The notes under the pieces are model-generated. The model made no database searches, was not told where the DNA came from, and saw only the letters and a list, made by a program, of their open reading frames with translations. The position numbers and the translations under genes are program-made. A DNA stretch of 64,000 nucleotides from Arabidopsis thaliana (Eukaryota > Streptophyta > Magnoliopsida > Brassicales > Brassicaceae): contig NC_003070.9 of assembly GCF_000001735.4 (NCBI RefSeq), forward strand, positions 19,081,971 to 19,145,970, written 5' to 3'. Below are positions 35,676-51,205 of this stretch, piece by piece (the first letter of the stretch is position 1; the number at the start of each line of letters is the position of its first letter).

Positions 35676-37321
35676 TTACATGCTTTTTCCGGGTCTTTGT
35701 TGATGGTCTAGGTCAGAGAAGCCAAGAACAAGCTCCACCATGAAAAGCTCTCCATCAAACCTTAGACCAGACGATGCTGCAGGCTGAAGAAGACCATCAA
35801 CCATTCCGCCAAACACATATAAAAATCTCCCTGAACAATCAGCGCAGGCACGGTGAAAAGACCGACTTTTTGGTCCATATGAGATTCGATCAAGCTTTTT
35901 CCACACTGATGATCCGTTTAAGCTAAGCCCTTGTGGTTTCAAACCTGATGAAGGAATGGTTTTAACATCCAACACCCAGAAATCATCTTTCCTATGCCTA
36001 TAAGAATCTTCACCGCCATAAATCAAGATTCGACCTCCCAATACAAGAGTCGCCGAGTGACCAACCCGAGGCAACGATGCGTATTCGGGAACATCCTGGA
36101 AATCGTAGAATATCTGTATCCATTTTTCTTCACACGGTTCTTGAATATCCAAGATCCAAACATCATCAAGCACATCATATCCTAATCCTCTGCCTCCAAA
36201 TAGAACCACTTGGTTTTCTCTAATGCAGGTCAAAGTATGCCCTGAGCGCGGTGGCGGTAATTGTGGAGACTCCACCATGTGCCATGTCCCAGAGCTGAAA
36301 TCTTCAGAAAGTTCAAGAATCCATGTATCTCCAAGCCTGACTCCATTCAGCCCGATTCCTCCATGTACAACCATCTTCTTCTCAGCAATACAACAGGCGG
36401 AATGAGCACCACGAGGAGGAGGACGAGGCCGCTGCAAAGACCCAACATTGAGGAGTTTCCAAGAGAGTCCCTCGTGGCAAAAGACTTGACCAATCCATGT
36501 GTCATTTAGCCTCTCTCCACGGTCATTTATACCTCCAAATAAGAGTAGATACTCGCCTATAACGATGCAGGTGTGTCCGAATCTCCCACTTGGAGTCCCT
36601 GATTTAACTTTCTTCCATTTCAATATGCTTTGATTGCTCTTATCAACATATGATGTCCATGTATCATCAAGATGGCGTCCTGAAAATTAACAAAGCAATA
36701 TACACAAAGATCTCAAATTTAATGAAGTAATTCCCTAATAATCCAACTAGCATCATTGTCGTGTGCTTGACACACTCATCTAGCTAACCGAAAAGTAACC
36801 GAGAAACTCGAGTCGATAATATCGAAAATCAATCTGCTTTCAACAAGGTAAGAATTGAGAAAGATGATATAGCTAAAGCAAAGCTAACCTCCTTGACAAC
36901 CACCACCAAAGAGAACAAGATGATCATTAACGAAGTTGAGAGAATGAGAAGCTCTAGGGATCGGAAACGAAGAAGATTCTTCATCATCATCATCTGGGTC
37001 TGAGATCTTGTGACAGCAAACAGAATCCATCTTATAAACTCGCTGAAACATCAACATCCATGAAAACCCATCTCGTAAAGATGACAACTTTAAAGCATCT
37101 ACAGATGTTGGTCCCCATTCTCGTTCACACAGAGCTTCCCAGAGACTGTCGGAGCAAGCTAGAGACTTGTATCGCTTGCAGGTCATTGAGAAGGAGAGGA
37201 TTGAATCTACGGGAAGAAGAAGCAAGATGGTTAAGAGATGGTCATCGGGTAAATTGATTATAGGGCTTGAAGACTGAGAAGTAGACGGCGGAGAAGAGTT
37301 TCTGGTTGATTCCGCCGCCAT
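35676..37321 (-). CDS. F-box/kelch-repeat protein
   Basis: Two exons in transcript order (36889-37321, 35676-36679) give 478 residues; the junction lies inside the first kelch repeat (FGGGCQG|GRHLDDTW). The start is placed at MAAESTRN because the F-box follows and the upstream in-frame sequence looks like leader. The F-box (about 22-70: INLPDDHLLTILLLLPVDS, FSMTCKRYKSLACSDSLW) would bind SKP1/ASK in an SCF ubiquitin ligase. At least five kelch repeats follow with the FGG signature (FGHTCIVIGEYLLLFGG, RSGHTLTCIRENQVVLFGG, RVGHSATLVLGGRILIYGG, FHRACADCSGRFLYVFGG), making a substrate-binding propeller. No LOV domain is present, unlike ZTL/FKF1. I match it to At1g51550. Confidence 0.94.
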
Positions 37322-37929
37322 GAGAGGAAATCGGAGAAGGATTTTAGATTCTTGGTGAGAAGAATTATTGGGAATGATGATTGTTGTCTCGTCACTGTCT
37401 CGTTCGTTACTATCACGGTAAAAAAATAAAAATCCTTCCTTTTTTGTTTTTTTCCTTTGCATCTTCGGATAAAAAATGCCCGCACAAAATTTCAAACTTT
37501 TTGGAACTTTGGAAATGACCCGATAGTTTTGAGAATCTCCTTTTTCGACCCCTATGTTTCAATAAATTGCACTATTGTCACCTTTCACGAAATTTAACGC
37601 CCCGATATTTATGAGAACTTCTGTTTCGAGCCTGATAATAAAATAAATTGCATATTTATCCAACTATTTCACAAATCACAAAACTTTTCGAAACTTTGAA
37701 ACCAACCCCCATATTTTTGAGAGCCTTTGTTTCTAGCCCTACACTTCAATAACTGCATTTTCTTCTCGTGATGAAAATACATTTTTTCCATTATCTCATT
37801 ACATACTTCTTATCACAGTCTACTAGTCTATATTCCATTTAATCAACGAGAAAGCTAAATTGAGATTTTGCATGGTGCTCTCTTCATCAAAGCTTTGTGT
37901 CATTTCCACAAATCCATGAAACGTTTGGG
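37322..37929. repeat. Intergenic region with three diverged tandem repeats
   Basis: Between 37493 and about 37760 a unit of about 90-110 bp appears three times in diverged form. Each has a phrase like GACCCGATAGTTTTGAGA (variants at 37517, 37602 and 37708), then TTTCGACCC or TTTCTAGCCC, then a stretch reading CAATAAATTGCA or similar. The arrangement lies just upstream of the F-box/kelch start and downstream of the PNPOx-like gene. No coding content is seen. Confidence 0.65.
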
Positions 37930-39889
37930 TCATTTCTGCAAATTGTGCAACTTGCCCTTCTCTATCACTTTCCACAGTGCAGATTTGGCTTCTTCTAAAG
38001 TCTCAACACCATGACTTTCCTCAAAGGCTAGCCTTTGTATCTTAAACTGCACAAATCACATATTGAACACACAAACAAACTCAGAGAGAGCTTCTGTTTC
38101 AGAATAGTAGTAGAAATGTTCTTAGGTTGTTACAGATTTATTACCTGAGCACCTTGACGAACCCTTATATCAATCCCTTTGCTATCTATAGAAATGATAG
38201 CAGCATCGTCTAGCTCGGCTTCACTAGACAATAACTCTCTAAGTGGCTTTGAGAAGATTGCATTAAGTTCCTATCATAATTTAGTATGAAATTACAACTC
38301 CACATAGAATCACTGAGCAGGCTCGTCAATCATTTAAAGGGTTTCAGGAAAAGAAAACTCACCTTCAGATTTTGCTCACCTCCATCAACAGCTATCTTAT
38401 CTGGCTGAAGAGTCTCGTACTCATTGACATTGATCCACGCGACAGTGCCAAAACCTCCAATGAAATATATATCACTGAGAAAAAATCAAGCTTGGTATTA
38501 TTTTCTGATAAGTACACTATGGAATGGCTGAAATTCAAGAAGAACACAAAAACCTTATGTTCTGCATTCTAAAATAGTGAAAGTTTCCCCATTGTTGGGA
38601 AGGTCCTTGGTGATGCTTCAACATATACTGCTTATGGGCCCATTCCTAGAAATCCAGAACAAGAGAACCAATGAACTAGAAACAGGAATAACAGTGTTGA
38701 ACAGGTCATGTATTACTCATTCTGTGTTGTTCCATATTGACACTCACTTGCTGCTCTTCTGGCAATGGGTAGACATCGCCGAATAATGTTACTCTTGCAT
38801 TCGATAAGCAACTCCATCCTGGTATCTGAAAATACCAAATTCACAGAGAACAAAAAAGGGAGTAAACACCAATATGTTTGTATAGTTTAAGCACGATTGA
38901 TAATGTTGTACCTGAACAACGAGGGTGCATCTAGGTTCAGCTAAGATATTCCGAGTGTGAATAGCCAACGGTGAAAATGAAAATATTGGGTCTAGAAACA
39001 CAAAGAAGAAGAAGCCACCGTCAAACACATAAACTAAACATACAAAGAGACATAGTCAAGGGAAAGACTTACGCCCCATCGGATCAGGTGCAAAATCTAC
39101 CAACGATCCAAATGGGTACCCTTCTCTACGATGGTGCATTTTAGACATCACAGTGCATAGATGAGCAAACCTGGCCTTGAAACCATAACCAGTAACACCA
39201 AGAACTAAAATATTTCAGAAACTTAACATCTTTCCTCATCGAGAACATAAATGAGAACAAATGGAAATGATTGTTTTACCTGCTCCATCAAGTTCCTAAC
39301 AGCTAAAGCAGGTCGAGGTAAACCGTGAGCAGAGGTTGCGCTTTGAACACCACCAGAAATCGGAGTTCTAAAGAGCCCAGCTCGAGTTCCTCCACCATGA
39401 GGAACCGCAAGAGATGTCTCTACATCAATTATATTTTCACTATCCTTTTCACCACTTACATTACTTCCAAACTTCTCCTTCACAAACAAATAATGAACCA
39501 TATCAATCTTATGCACAAGTTCAAGCTTTCTTCATCAATTGAAAGCTCTTAATTTGCATACAACACCATAAACCCACATATAAATTAGAAAAGAGCAACT
39601 TAATAACCTCATTTACCTGAGGCAAAGAGAAAATATCCGCAGGTAGCAAACCAAACCCATTCTTATCTTCACTTTCACTTGATGCCTCCTCGTTGTTAAA
39701 CAGAGCATGTACACGAAGAAGCCCCTGATTCGAGCCTTCCCTGATTCTCAGTTTTATGATTTGCTTGGCTTGCGAATTGCAGAGCCAACAAGAAGACGAA
39801 GATAGAGCAGGCGGATTCGGGTTGAAGAAAGCCTTCTTCGTCTTTGGTATATTGCAAACGTATACGGAAGTAAAGATAGCAGCATCCAT
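37930..39889 (-). CDS. Plastid-type PNPOx/HugZ-like split-barrel protein
   Basis: Nine exons in transcript order (39617-39889, 39280-39477, 39073-39175, 38912-38991, 38748-38825, 38554-38645, 38363-38474, 38145-38270, 37930-38046) give 392 residues with clean phases. The N terminus (about 1-60) is Ser/Lys/Arg-rich, poor in acid and fits a chloroplast transit peptide. The pyridoxamine-phosphate-oxidase-like split barrel lies at about 155-300 (PRPALAVRNLMEQARFAHLCT, HHRREGYPFGSLVDF, NILAEPRCTLVVQ, RVTLFGDVYPL). A C-terminal domain with HDAA-type content (NLKELNAIFSKPLREL, DDAAIISIDSKGIDIRV) matches the haem-related HugZ/DUF2470 arrangement. A haem-binding or haem-degrading role is inferred from that family. 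I match it to At1g51560; the enzyme activity of this copy is uncertain. Confidence 0.9.
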
Positions 39890-40387
39890 GGTAGAGAAAC
39901 AAGATCGCTTCAAAAATCCCAACTTTCTTTTTAAAACCAAAAAAAAAATCCCAACTTTATTAGATTCCCCTGCAAAAATTGTCTGAATGATTTTCAATAG
40001 GCTTGAACAATTGGTTTTTCGGTTTGGTTCGAGAAATTTAGCCACTACGTACACTAAACCGAAGTTAAGTTGGTTTGGTACGGTTTACTGAAATTTTGGT
40101 TACATTATAAAATATACTTTCCGCATTTATCTTCTTCCTCTTGGCATCTCCTCGACTTAAAGAGAGAGAGAGAGAGAGAGAGGCTAAACAGAAGAGAATC
40201 CAAAAACACAAACTTATCTTACTAGTTACCACTTTCCAAAGAAAGTTTTCAAAAGGACATAAACATAAATAATGTCAAACAGAAAAAAACATGATCATCC
40301 AACATCACAAAGAAGAGGTAAGGACTTCAAAACGATAACAAACTAGAACAGAGGAGTCTTTCTTGAAATGGAGAAATCTTAAGTAAC
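39890..40387. other. Intergenic region with (AG)11 microsatellite
   Basis: This is the 5' flank of the PNPOx-like gene and the 3' flank of MCTP4. A pure (AG)11 tract lies at 40161-40182, about 275 bp upstream of the PNPOx-like start. A TTTGGTTCGG/GGTTTGGTACGG pattern around 40013-40085 is low-complexity intergenic sequence. Confidence 0.65.
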
Positions 40388-42718
40388 TCAGAGCATGCAA
40401 TCAGTTCTTGCTGGAAGCCTCCTGAAGAAGTTAAGTGGAACTGATGGGAGCTTGTACCTGAGCCTCGGGTGTCTAAGCACATACAAGCCAATGGCAAAAG
40501 CCACAACCTGGAAGGGAGTTATATATAAAATCACTGCAGCTATCAGACAGAACAAGACGAAGAGAGCAGTGGCACGCGGGTCACGCCAGCTTAGCAACGA
40601 CTGAAATCTCTCTCCTTGAGTTGCAAGATCACCAACAACTGTTTGAATCCTACCAGCAATGCTTCTGAGTCGGTCATATCTCATCCTGACGATGTCTGAT
40701 GGTCGGGAAGTAGGGAAAGTGTCAAACTCCTCGTCGAGCTCATCAGGGTGTGCTGAGTCAGCGTGTGAGAGACGTGTGTCCATGTGTGGAGGATGTCTCG
40801 GCCTCCAGCGATAGTACCAAACTCCAATCAAGAAGAGGTAGAGGAAAATGGTGGGCAAGATGAGCTCGGGGTAGATAACAAGGATAATGAAGAGAATGTG
40901 GATTAAAACCGTTGTTATCGGATTTTTCCATACGCAGATCTGTTCAAACCATTTCCCTACAGCGATTATCCCACTCAAGACTCCCATTATCCTGAAGAAA
41001 TTCGCCTTGCTTCTACGCATACTCCACATGTGAGATCCCACATCAAGCATATACTCAACAACTTCTTTCCTCAAAGGCGGCTCTGCTCGTGTTAGCCTTG
41101 TCGACACAATCTGAGTTGCTTGATGCCTTAAGTTATCGAGCTGGCTAACCGTGAGGGGATGGAGGTAGTGCATCTTAGGTAAGAGAGGCATAGAATACAT
41201 ATACATCATGTTGAGCAATGAAGAGCAAGTAAACCTCACCGCTAAGTGAATCTCTCCCATTTTCTTGACTCCACTAGGATGTAGCACCAAAAGAGGATAT
41301 GAATGTGTGTAGACTCGATCAGCCTCGAGAGTAGAGAGCCTTATCCTCACCTTTCCAATTCTTGAATCTTTTCCTCCTCCGTTGTTTTTGTCACCACCGT
41401 GTAGATGGCAGTTATCGAACACACCAACTGTAACTACAGTACACGGATCAAAAACCTCCCAAGTATATTGCTCGTTCCATCTTGGGGTAAAGCTGTCAAT
41501 AATTGTCCGAGTTCTGATCCATTTCTGCCCATACTTTGCCACACAATACGCGTCCGTGGTTCCCCTACCACCTTCTTTAGCTTTCATGGGCATTAAACCG
41601 GTCGCATTTAAGACCCCTAGCTCAAGCACACCGATGTTAGGCTTCCACAGTTGCTTTGCAGTTGGTCTTAGGTCACTACTGTAATGTGTAGACTCATCAA
41701 GCACATGATACCCTCCTTCCAAACAAATCCTCATGTGGATCTTGCTGGCGAATTTGATCTCTTTCTTCTCTCCTCCTTCCATTATAACATGCTTCTCAAG
41801 GTTAAACCACCTGCTGTTCACCGGTCTATAGTCAAACCTTTTGTCCAAATACTGCAACGGAACCGCGCATCTCCCCAAGACTTCATCTTTATTCGGCGCA
41901 ACTCTATCTTCCACACTTAGAATCAAAGGCTCTTCAAACGGCTCAGCTACAACAAACATCAAATCCTCATTCCACATCGGATTAATACTCCTGCTTTGTG
42001 ACACTCTAGTCCTCAATGCCTGATTTCCCATTATCACTTTCACAAAGACTTCAGGATATCTCCCTTTATCGCTCGGTATCAAATCCTGAGCTTCAATGAC
42101 ATTAACCCTAAGATACCAAAGCTTAGGAGAGAGATAAACCTTAGATCTGATGTTAGCTAAAGCATCAGTTCCACTAACAGTTGCAGCATCAGAGTGCCAA
42201 GCTTCAGGAAAAGCTTCATCAGCTTGAGTACCAAACCAAACAGCTAACATAAGCTCTCCTTTAACTTTTTGGCCTTTCCCATCTTCTAATCTATACCATT
42301 GTGGAGCTAAAGGACTATCAGGAGGAACTCTCTTAGGTATCTCATTCAAATCAAACACAACACGACCAATCAAATCATCTTTAACTAAATCTTTATCCTT
42401 GACAGTAGCTTCAAGATAAGAAGCTTGTACCCTATCTTTAGAAAAGGCGAAAACTTGGTTCCACTCAGGATTAGATTTCTTCTCGAAATGTCTAGTGGTT
42501 CCTCTGTAGTTACCAAGCTTAACTTCAACGTAAGGGTCACAACTACCAGTTAAGTCTTTACCTGGTAATTCTTTAGCCTTTACGACACGAACATAGAGAT
42601 ACTGCATTTGCTCGACGAGGTCATATGTGGTTGTGAGCTTATCTCCGGTGACTTTGCCTCCACCGAGATGAGGTTTTGTCTCCTTTAAGGAGAAATCTTC
42701 AGGAGGTGGTCTCTGCAT
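40388..42718 (-). CDS. MCTP4: Multiple C2 domain and transmembrane region protein 4
   Basis: This is one coding exon of 776 residues. The start is MQRPPPEDF at 42718 because the 15 in-frame codons upstream look like leader and the family begins here. Three C2 domains follow: about 38-140 (LYVRVVKAKELPGKDLTGSCDPYVEVKLG), about 200-310 (LRVNVIEAQDLIPSDKGRYPEVFVKVIMG) and about 360-490 (LELGVLNATGLMPM, TTDAYCVAKYG, DSFTPRWNEQYTWEVFDP). Asp residues of the Ca-binding loops are clear in C2A and C2C; C2B has a basic, degenerate first loop. The C-terminal PRT_C region (about 620-776) carries two hydrophobic segments that anchor it in the ER. Plant MCTPs tether ER to plasma membrane at plasmodesmata (known for MCTP3/4). 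It is divergent from the KH gene. I match it to At1g51570. Confidence 0.96.
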   Translation of the reverse strand: MQRPPPEDFSLKETKPHLGGGKVTGDKLTTTYDLVEQMQYLYVRVVKAKELPGKDLTGSCDPYVEVKLGNYRGTTRHFEKKSNPEWNQVFAFSKDRVQASYLEATVKDKDLVKDDLIGRVVFDLNEIPKRVPPDSPLAPQWYRLEDGKGQKVKGELMLAVWFGTQADEAFPEAWHSDAATVSGTDALANIRSKVYLSPKLWYLRVNVIEAQDLIPSDKGRYPEVFVKVIMGNQALRTRVSQSRSINPMWNEDLMFVVAEPFEEPLILSVEDRVAPNKDEVLGRCAVPLQYLDKRFDYRPVNSRWFNLEKHVIMEGGEKKEIKFASKIHMRICLEGGYHVLDESTHYSSDLRPTAKQLWKPNIGVLELGVLNATGLMPMKAKEGGRGTTDAYCVAKYGQKWIRTRTIIDSFTPRWNEQYTWEVFDPCTVVTVGVFDNCHLHGGDKNNGGGKDSRIGKVRIRLSTLEADRVYTHSYPLLVLHPSGVKKMGEIHLAVRFTCSSLLNMMYMYSMPLLPKMHYLHPLTVSQLDNLRHQATQIVSTRLTRAEPPLRKEVVEYMLDVGSHMWSMRRSKANFFRIMGVLSGIIAVGKWFEQICVWKNPITTVLIHILFIILVIYPELILPTIFLYLFLIGVWYYRWRPRHPPHMDTRLSHADSAHPDELDEEFDTFPTSRPSDIVRMRYDRLRSIAGRIQTVVGDLATQGERFQSLLSWRDPRATALFVLFCLIAAVILYITPFQVVAFAIGLYVLRHPRLRYKLPSVPLNFFRRLPARTDCML

Positions 42719-43641
42719 CTTTGAAACTAGTAAAGTTTGGATTTTTTCTTCTTTCAGAAACACTAGATCTATAAGTTAGATCTTCAAAACAAACAAACAA
42801 CCCCAGAAAACGATTTACACCAGAAATCTCAGAATCTGCTTAACATTAAACCCCCAAAAAAAGAAAGAAGTAAAGAAGAATCCTTTCTTCTTCTTCCTCG
42901 TAAAATCAGAAGATAAGCATTGAGAGAGTTTTAGAAAGAGATAGAGAGAAAGGACTGTAGTGAGAGAAAAGTAAAACACATTGAAGTAGAGTGGTGAAGG
43001 TTTTCTTGTCTTCTTCTTCCTTTTGCTTTTTTTTTTTTTGCTCTTTTCGATTTTTGTTTTAAATTCAAAATGATTTTATGAGTTGGCAGAAAGAAAAAAA
43101 AAAAGGCCAATAAGTGAAAAACATTTTCTTCATAATCATGAAATTTGATTTGAAAAGGACTACACAATATAAATTTTTATTTCTTTCTCTCCTTTTTTAA
43201 GTACGAAAATATGAATAGAACTTTTATTTCAAATAATACTCAAAAGTCTCACATACTATGGCAATTCTCAAAAATACCTAAATTGAGTATTATTGTTCCA
43301 CAAATACTGTCACTAGTTTTTTTCTCAAAACATACCACAAAACAAAAACTAGATTTTAAACTTTCAAAACTAAATCCTAAACCGTAAAAATAAACTCTAA
43401 ATCCTAACAACAAATTCTAAACTCAAAAGTTTAAATTATAAACCTTGAAAAATTAATTTTGGTGTTTGTAATAAATTTGGAACAAAATTTTTGTTGTAGT
43501 ATTTTCGAAAAAATAAACTCATTAAAATATTTTTGGAAAAGAGAAAAAACATAGTTTAGTGGTATTTTATAAAACAGATTTTAAAACATTTAAGAGCCTT
43601 TGAGTTAAACTCAAAACGACGTTGTTAAGCTTATTCGACTA
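42719..43641. promoter_or_regulatory. Divergent promoter region of MCTP4 and the KH gene
   Basis: This is about 920 bp between head-to-head start codons. The left part contains CT/GA- and A-rich leader sequence of MCTP4. At 43330-43450 there is a run of diverged AACCCTAA-like heptamers (TAAATCCTAAACC, AACTCTAAATCCTAAC, TTCTAAACTC), an interstitial telomere-like degenerate repeat. No TATA box stands out. Confidence 0.55.
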
Positions 43642-46132
43642 ATGGAGTTCTCTACCTCAAAACGTCCGGCGACGACAGCGACGGCGGCGGAGTCTGTACA
43701 TTTCCGTCTTCTCTGTCCGGCAACAAGAACTGGTGCAATAATCGGAAAAGGCGGCTCAGTCATTCGACACCTCCAATCTGTAACCGGTTCAAAAATCCGC
43801 GTCATCGATGATATTCCCGTTCCTTCAGAAGAGCGTGTAGTGTTGATAATCGCACCTAGTGGAAAGAAGAAGGACGAATCGAATGTGTGTGATTCCGAAA
43901 ACCCTGGCTCTGAAGAGCCTAAGCAAGAGAAAGGGAGCGAGTGTGCGGGGACTAGTGGTGGAGATGACGAGGAAGCGCCGTCGTCGGCGCAGATGGCTTT
44001 ACTTAGGGTTTTCGAAAGAATAGTGTTTGGCGATGACGCTGCTACGGTTGATGGTGATGAATTGGATAAAGGTGAGAGTGAAGGTTTGTGTAGGATGATT
44101 GTTAGAGGTAATCAAGTAGATTACTTGATGAGTAAAGGAGGGAAGATGATTCAGAAGATTAGAGAAGATAGTGGAGCTATTGTTAGGATCTCATCTACTG
44201 ATCAGATTCCTCCTTGTGCTTTCCCTGGAGATGTTGTGATTCAGGTATACACAGCTTCTTGTGTCTTTGTGGCTATTCAATTTATAGAGCTTTTTTGGCT
44301 GATTTAGTAATGTTTTTGTATGAAGATGAATGGAAAGTTTTCGAGTGTGAAGAAGGCGCTTTTGTTGGTTACAAACTGTCTTCAAGAAAGTGGTGCACCT
44401 CCAACATGGGACGAGTGTCCGTTTCCGCAGCCTGGTTATCCGCCTGAGTATCATTCTATGGAGTATCATCCTCAATGGGATCATCCTCCTCCTAATCCAA
44501 TGCCTGAAGATGTTGGACCCTTTAATAGACCGGTTGTTGAAGAGGAGGTTGCGTTCAGGTTGTTATGCCCGGCTGATAAAGTTGGAAGCTTGATTGGGAA
44601 AGGTGGAGCTGTGGTGCGAGCTCTGCAAAACGAAAGCGGTGCGTCAATCAAGGTTTCGGATCCAACTCATGATTCAGAGGAGCGGATTATTGTGATATCG
44701 GCACGAGAGGTATGTTGATTTGCTCCATGGATTTGGTTTATGTATATCATTGGATACTTTGTCTCATTGGTTTACATTGTTGTAGAACTTGGAGAGAAGG
44801 CACTCTCTTGCCCAAGATGGTGTGATGCGTGTGCATAATAGAATTGTTGAGATTGGATTTGAACCTAGTGCTGCTGTTGTTGCCCGGCTTCTTGTACATT
44901 CTCCATATATCGGACGTCTATTGGGTAAAGGGGGTCATTTGATAAGTGAAATGAGGAGAGCAACTGGTGCTAGCATCCGCGTCTTTGCGAAAGATCAAGC
45001 TACAAAGTATGAATCACAACATGATGAGATTGTTCAGGTAAATTTTATATAACATCCGCGGCCTCGATAAGTTTTTCAACTCTGTAGTTTTCTTGTTATT
45101 TGACACCTTTTTGCTGGATTGGCAGGTCATTGGTAATTTGAAAACTGTTCAAGATGCTTTGTTCCAAATATTATGTAGGCTTCGGGAAGCAATGTTTCCT
45201 GGAAGACTTCCTTTTCAAGGAATGGGTGGTCCACCTCCGCCGTTCATGGGTCCGTATCCAGAACCGCCTCCCCCATTTGGACCGAGACAATATCCAGCTT
45301 CTCCAGATCGTTACCATTCTCCAGTAGGACCATTCCATGGTATTTCATCAATTTCCGACCCATGATCACCAGTTGATACATGCATCAATCTCAGTTTCTT
45401 AATAATGTCTACTTGTTACATATGATACAGAGAGGCATTGTCATGGTCCTGGATTTGATAGGCCACCTGGTCCTGGATTTGACAGGCCACCTTCCCCAAT
45501 GTCTTGGACCCCGCAGGTATGTGAACTCAATGATCTTTATTCCTTCGTTAGCTGTCATGTCCTTTTATTTCTTTCTAATTCAACATTTCTCAATCGCCAG
45601 CCGGGAATCGATGGCCATCCCGGTGGTATGGTTCCTCCTGATGTGAACCATGGATTTGCTTTGAGAAATGAGCCCATTGGCAGGTATCACTTTCCCGGCG
45701 CTGTCTTTGTTCACTTTAAAACTAAATGACTTTGAAATGCCAGAAACTGTACGAAGGAATTTTATCCACTAATTTCACATTATTGCCTTTTGGTTATGGT
45801 GTTGGCAGCGAGAATCCAGTAATGACAAGTGCAAATGTGGAGATTGTGATTCCTCAAGCATACTTAGGTCATGTCTATGGTGAGAACTGCAGTAACCTGA
45901 ATTACATCAAACAGGTATGTTGCCGATAATATATGAGCAGCTGGTCATTTTGAAAGGCTGCATCTGATTACCGTTTGTAAACCTAATCAACTAGGTATCA
46001 GGAGCGAATGTGGTTGTGCATGATCCAAAGGCAGGGACTACAGAAGGACTGGTGGTTGTCTCAGGCACATCGGATCAAGCTCACTTTGCTCAAAGCCTTC
46101 TTCATGCTTTTATTCTCTGTGGTCAATCTTGA
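43642..46132 (+). CDS. RNA-binding protein with five KH domains
   Basis: Eight exons (43642-44244, 44326-44709, 44786-45037, 45126-45339, 45431-45516, 45601-45683, 45809-45914, 45995-46132) give 621 residues. KH1 (about 22-75) has GKGG at the GxxG loop; KH2 (about 150-205) has SKGG; KH3 in exon 2 and KH4 in exon 3 both have GKGG. KH5, in the last two exons, has GENC instead of GxxG. A Pro/Gly/Phe-rich linker (FMGPYPEPPPPFG, FDRPPGPGFDRPP) separates KH4 from KH5 and is split over small exons, so it may be variable by splicing. The layout is that of plant HEN4/FLK/RCF3-type proteins that act in nuclear mRNA processing. It is divergent from MCTP4. I match it to At1g51580; a specific role is unknown to me. 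Confidence 0.94.
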
Positions 46133-46344
46133 TTGCTCTCTTTTCAAAGTGTGTACAATTTTAACATGATAGTAAAAAAAAGCTCTTCTACAAATCCAAA
46201 AATCATAGGAAACAGTAAAGTACCTCTACAAATTGCTGTGGCAAAAACGTTGTCCATCTGTTCTTTAAACTGATACAACAATGTGCCTCAAACTTTGTGG
46301 TAATATATAATAATATCAAATTCCATTTGAGCAGAAACTGTCTA

Positions 46345-50162
<3,818 letters not shown>

Positions 50163-51205
50163 CTCTCTTCTCAACCCACTCAACAAAAACAGAGACCAAT
50201 TGAGAAATCAGTGTCCATGAAACAGAGCAAGACAAAAGTTAAAAGCTTTTAAATTTCTGATCCGAAAAGAGTAAGAAACCGAGAGAGAAATAAGTCTCTC
50301 AAAGAACAAAAGTTATAGATCCGATTTTAGTAGTTAGAAGGAGGAAGACGAAGAAAGAATTAAAAAACGAAACTTTACCCAAAAACCAAAAGAAAAGTAT
50401 TTATTTATATCTCCGGCACTTTTGCTTATTTATTCTTTTGATGATAAAATAATCAATCGAGTCTCTTTAGCCCCCACTGGTTCGTCTCTTTCTTCGATTT
50501 CTCTTTCTATCTGGTTTCCATTTTCGTCTCGTTGGTGTTCTGGTGGGTTTGGTTTGTCTCTGTTCTTCTATTTGTGGCGTTATCCATCGGTTCAATTGTC
50601 ATCTTCATCGTTTCCGTCGTGTTATTTGGTGTTTCTCGTTTGGGTCTTTCGAACATCTTTCATTCTTCTCTTTTTGGTGTTGCTCCCCACGAACAGGTAA
50701 CATCATCTTAACTCTTATATTGGTTTCGTGTGTCGTAATGAGGAACCTATATTTCAATGGTTTTGGATGTCGCTTTGTTTCAGGATTTGCTTTTGTTTCT
50801 TAGGGTTTATTTTGTTTGTTGAAATTATAAGTGAGTTTGTGGAATTGGTATAATATGGTTTATGTAAGGCTTAGAGCGTGGAAATATTGAAACTTTGGAT
50901 TGAATCTGATTGATGCAAATATGTTAGAAGTCTGTGTTAATCTCTTGAAAACAAGCATTGATCCATAAGGTTTCCTGAATTTATGTATAGTGTTAGTTAG
51001 AACTTATATGTAAGTTGCTCCAATGACCGAGGAAGTAAGGTTATATAGTATGTGAATCATGTTTTGCTTAGAGCTGATTTGATTTGTCTGGTCATCCATG
51101 AATCGTGCTTATGAAGATTAGGTGTTTTTGTTTGAAGTTTCCAGTTTTAATGTTAATTTGTTTTACTTTCACTGTTATCATTAGGTAGATTGATGAAAAG
51201 CAACC
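50163..51205 (+). promoter_or_regulatory. Divergent MNS1/ZML2 promoter and spliced ZML2 leader
   Basis: MNS1 (minus) starts at 50162, and the ZML2 leader probably begins around 50450-50500. A leader intron is supported by donor CAG|GTAACATC at 50697 and acceptor TTAG at 51181-51184. The last leader exon (51185-51205) contains a 6-codon upstream ORF, ATG 51193 to TGA 51211-51213, that overlaps the main ATG at 51206. Confidence 0.6.

Noticed and set aside
30949..40085. Possible tRNA T-loop matches such as GGTTCGA at about 33530 and 40027
   Set aside because: No matching acceptor, D or anticodon arms could be folded around them; no tRNA or rRNA gene was found in the window.
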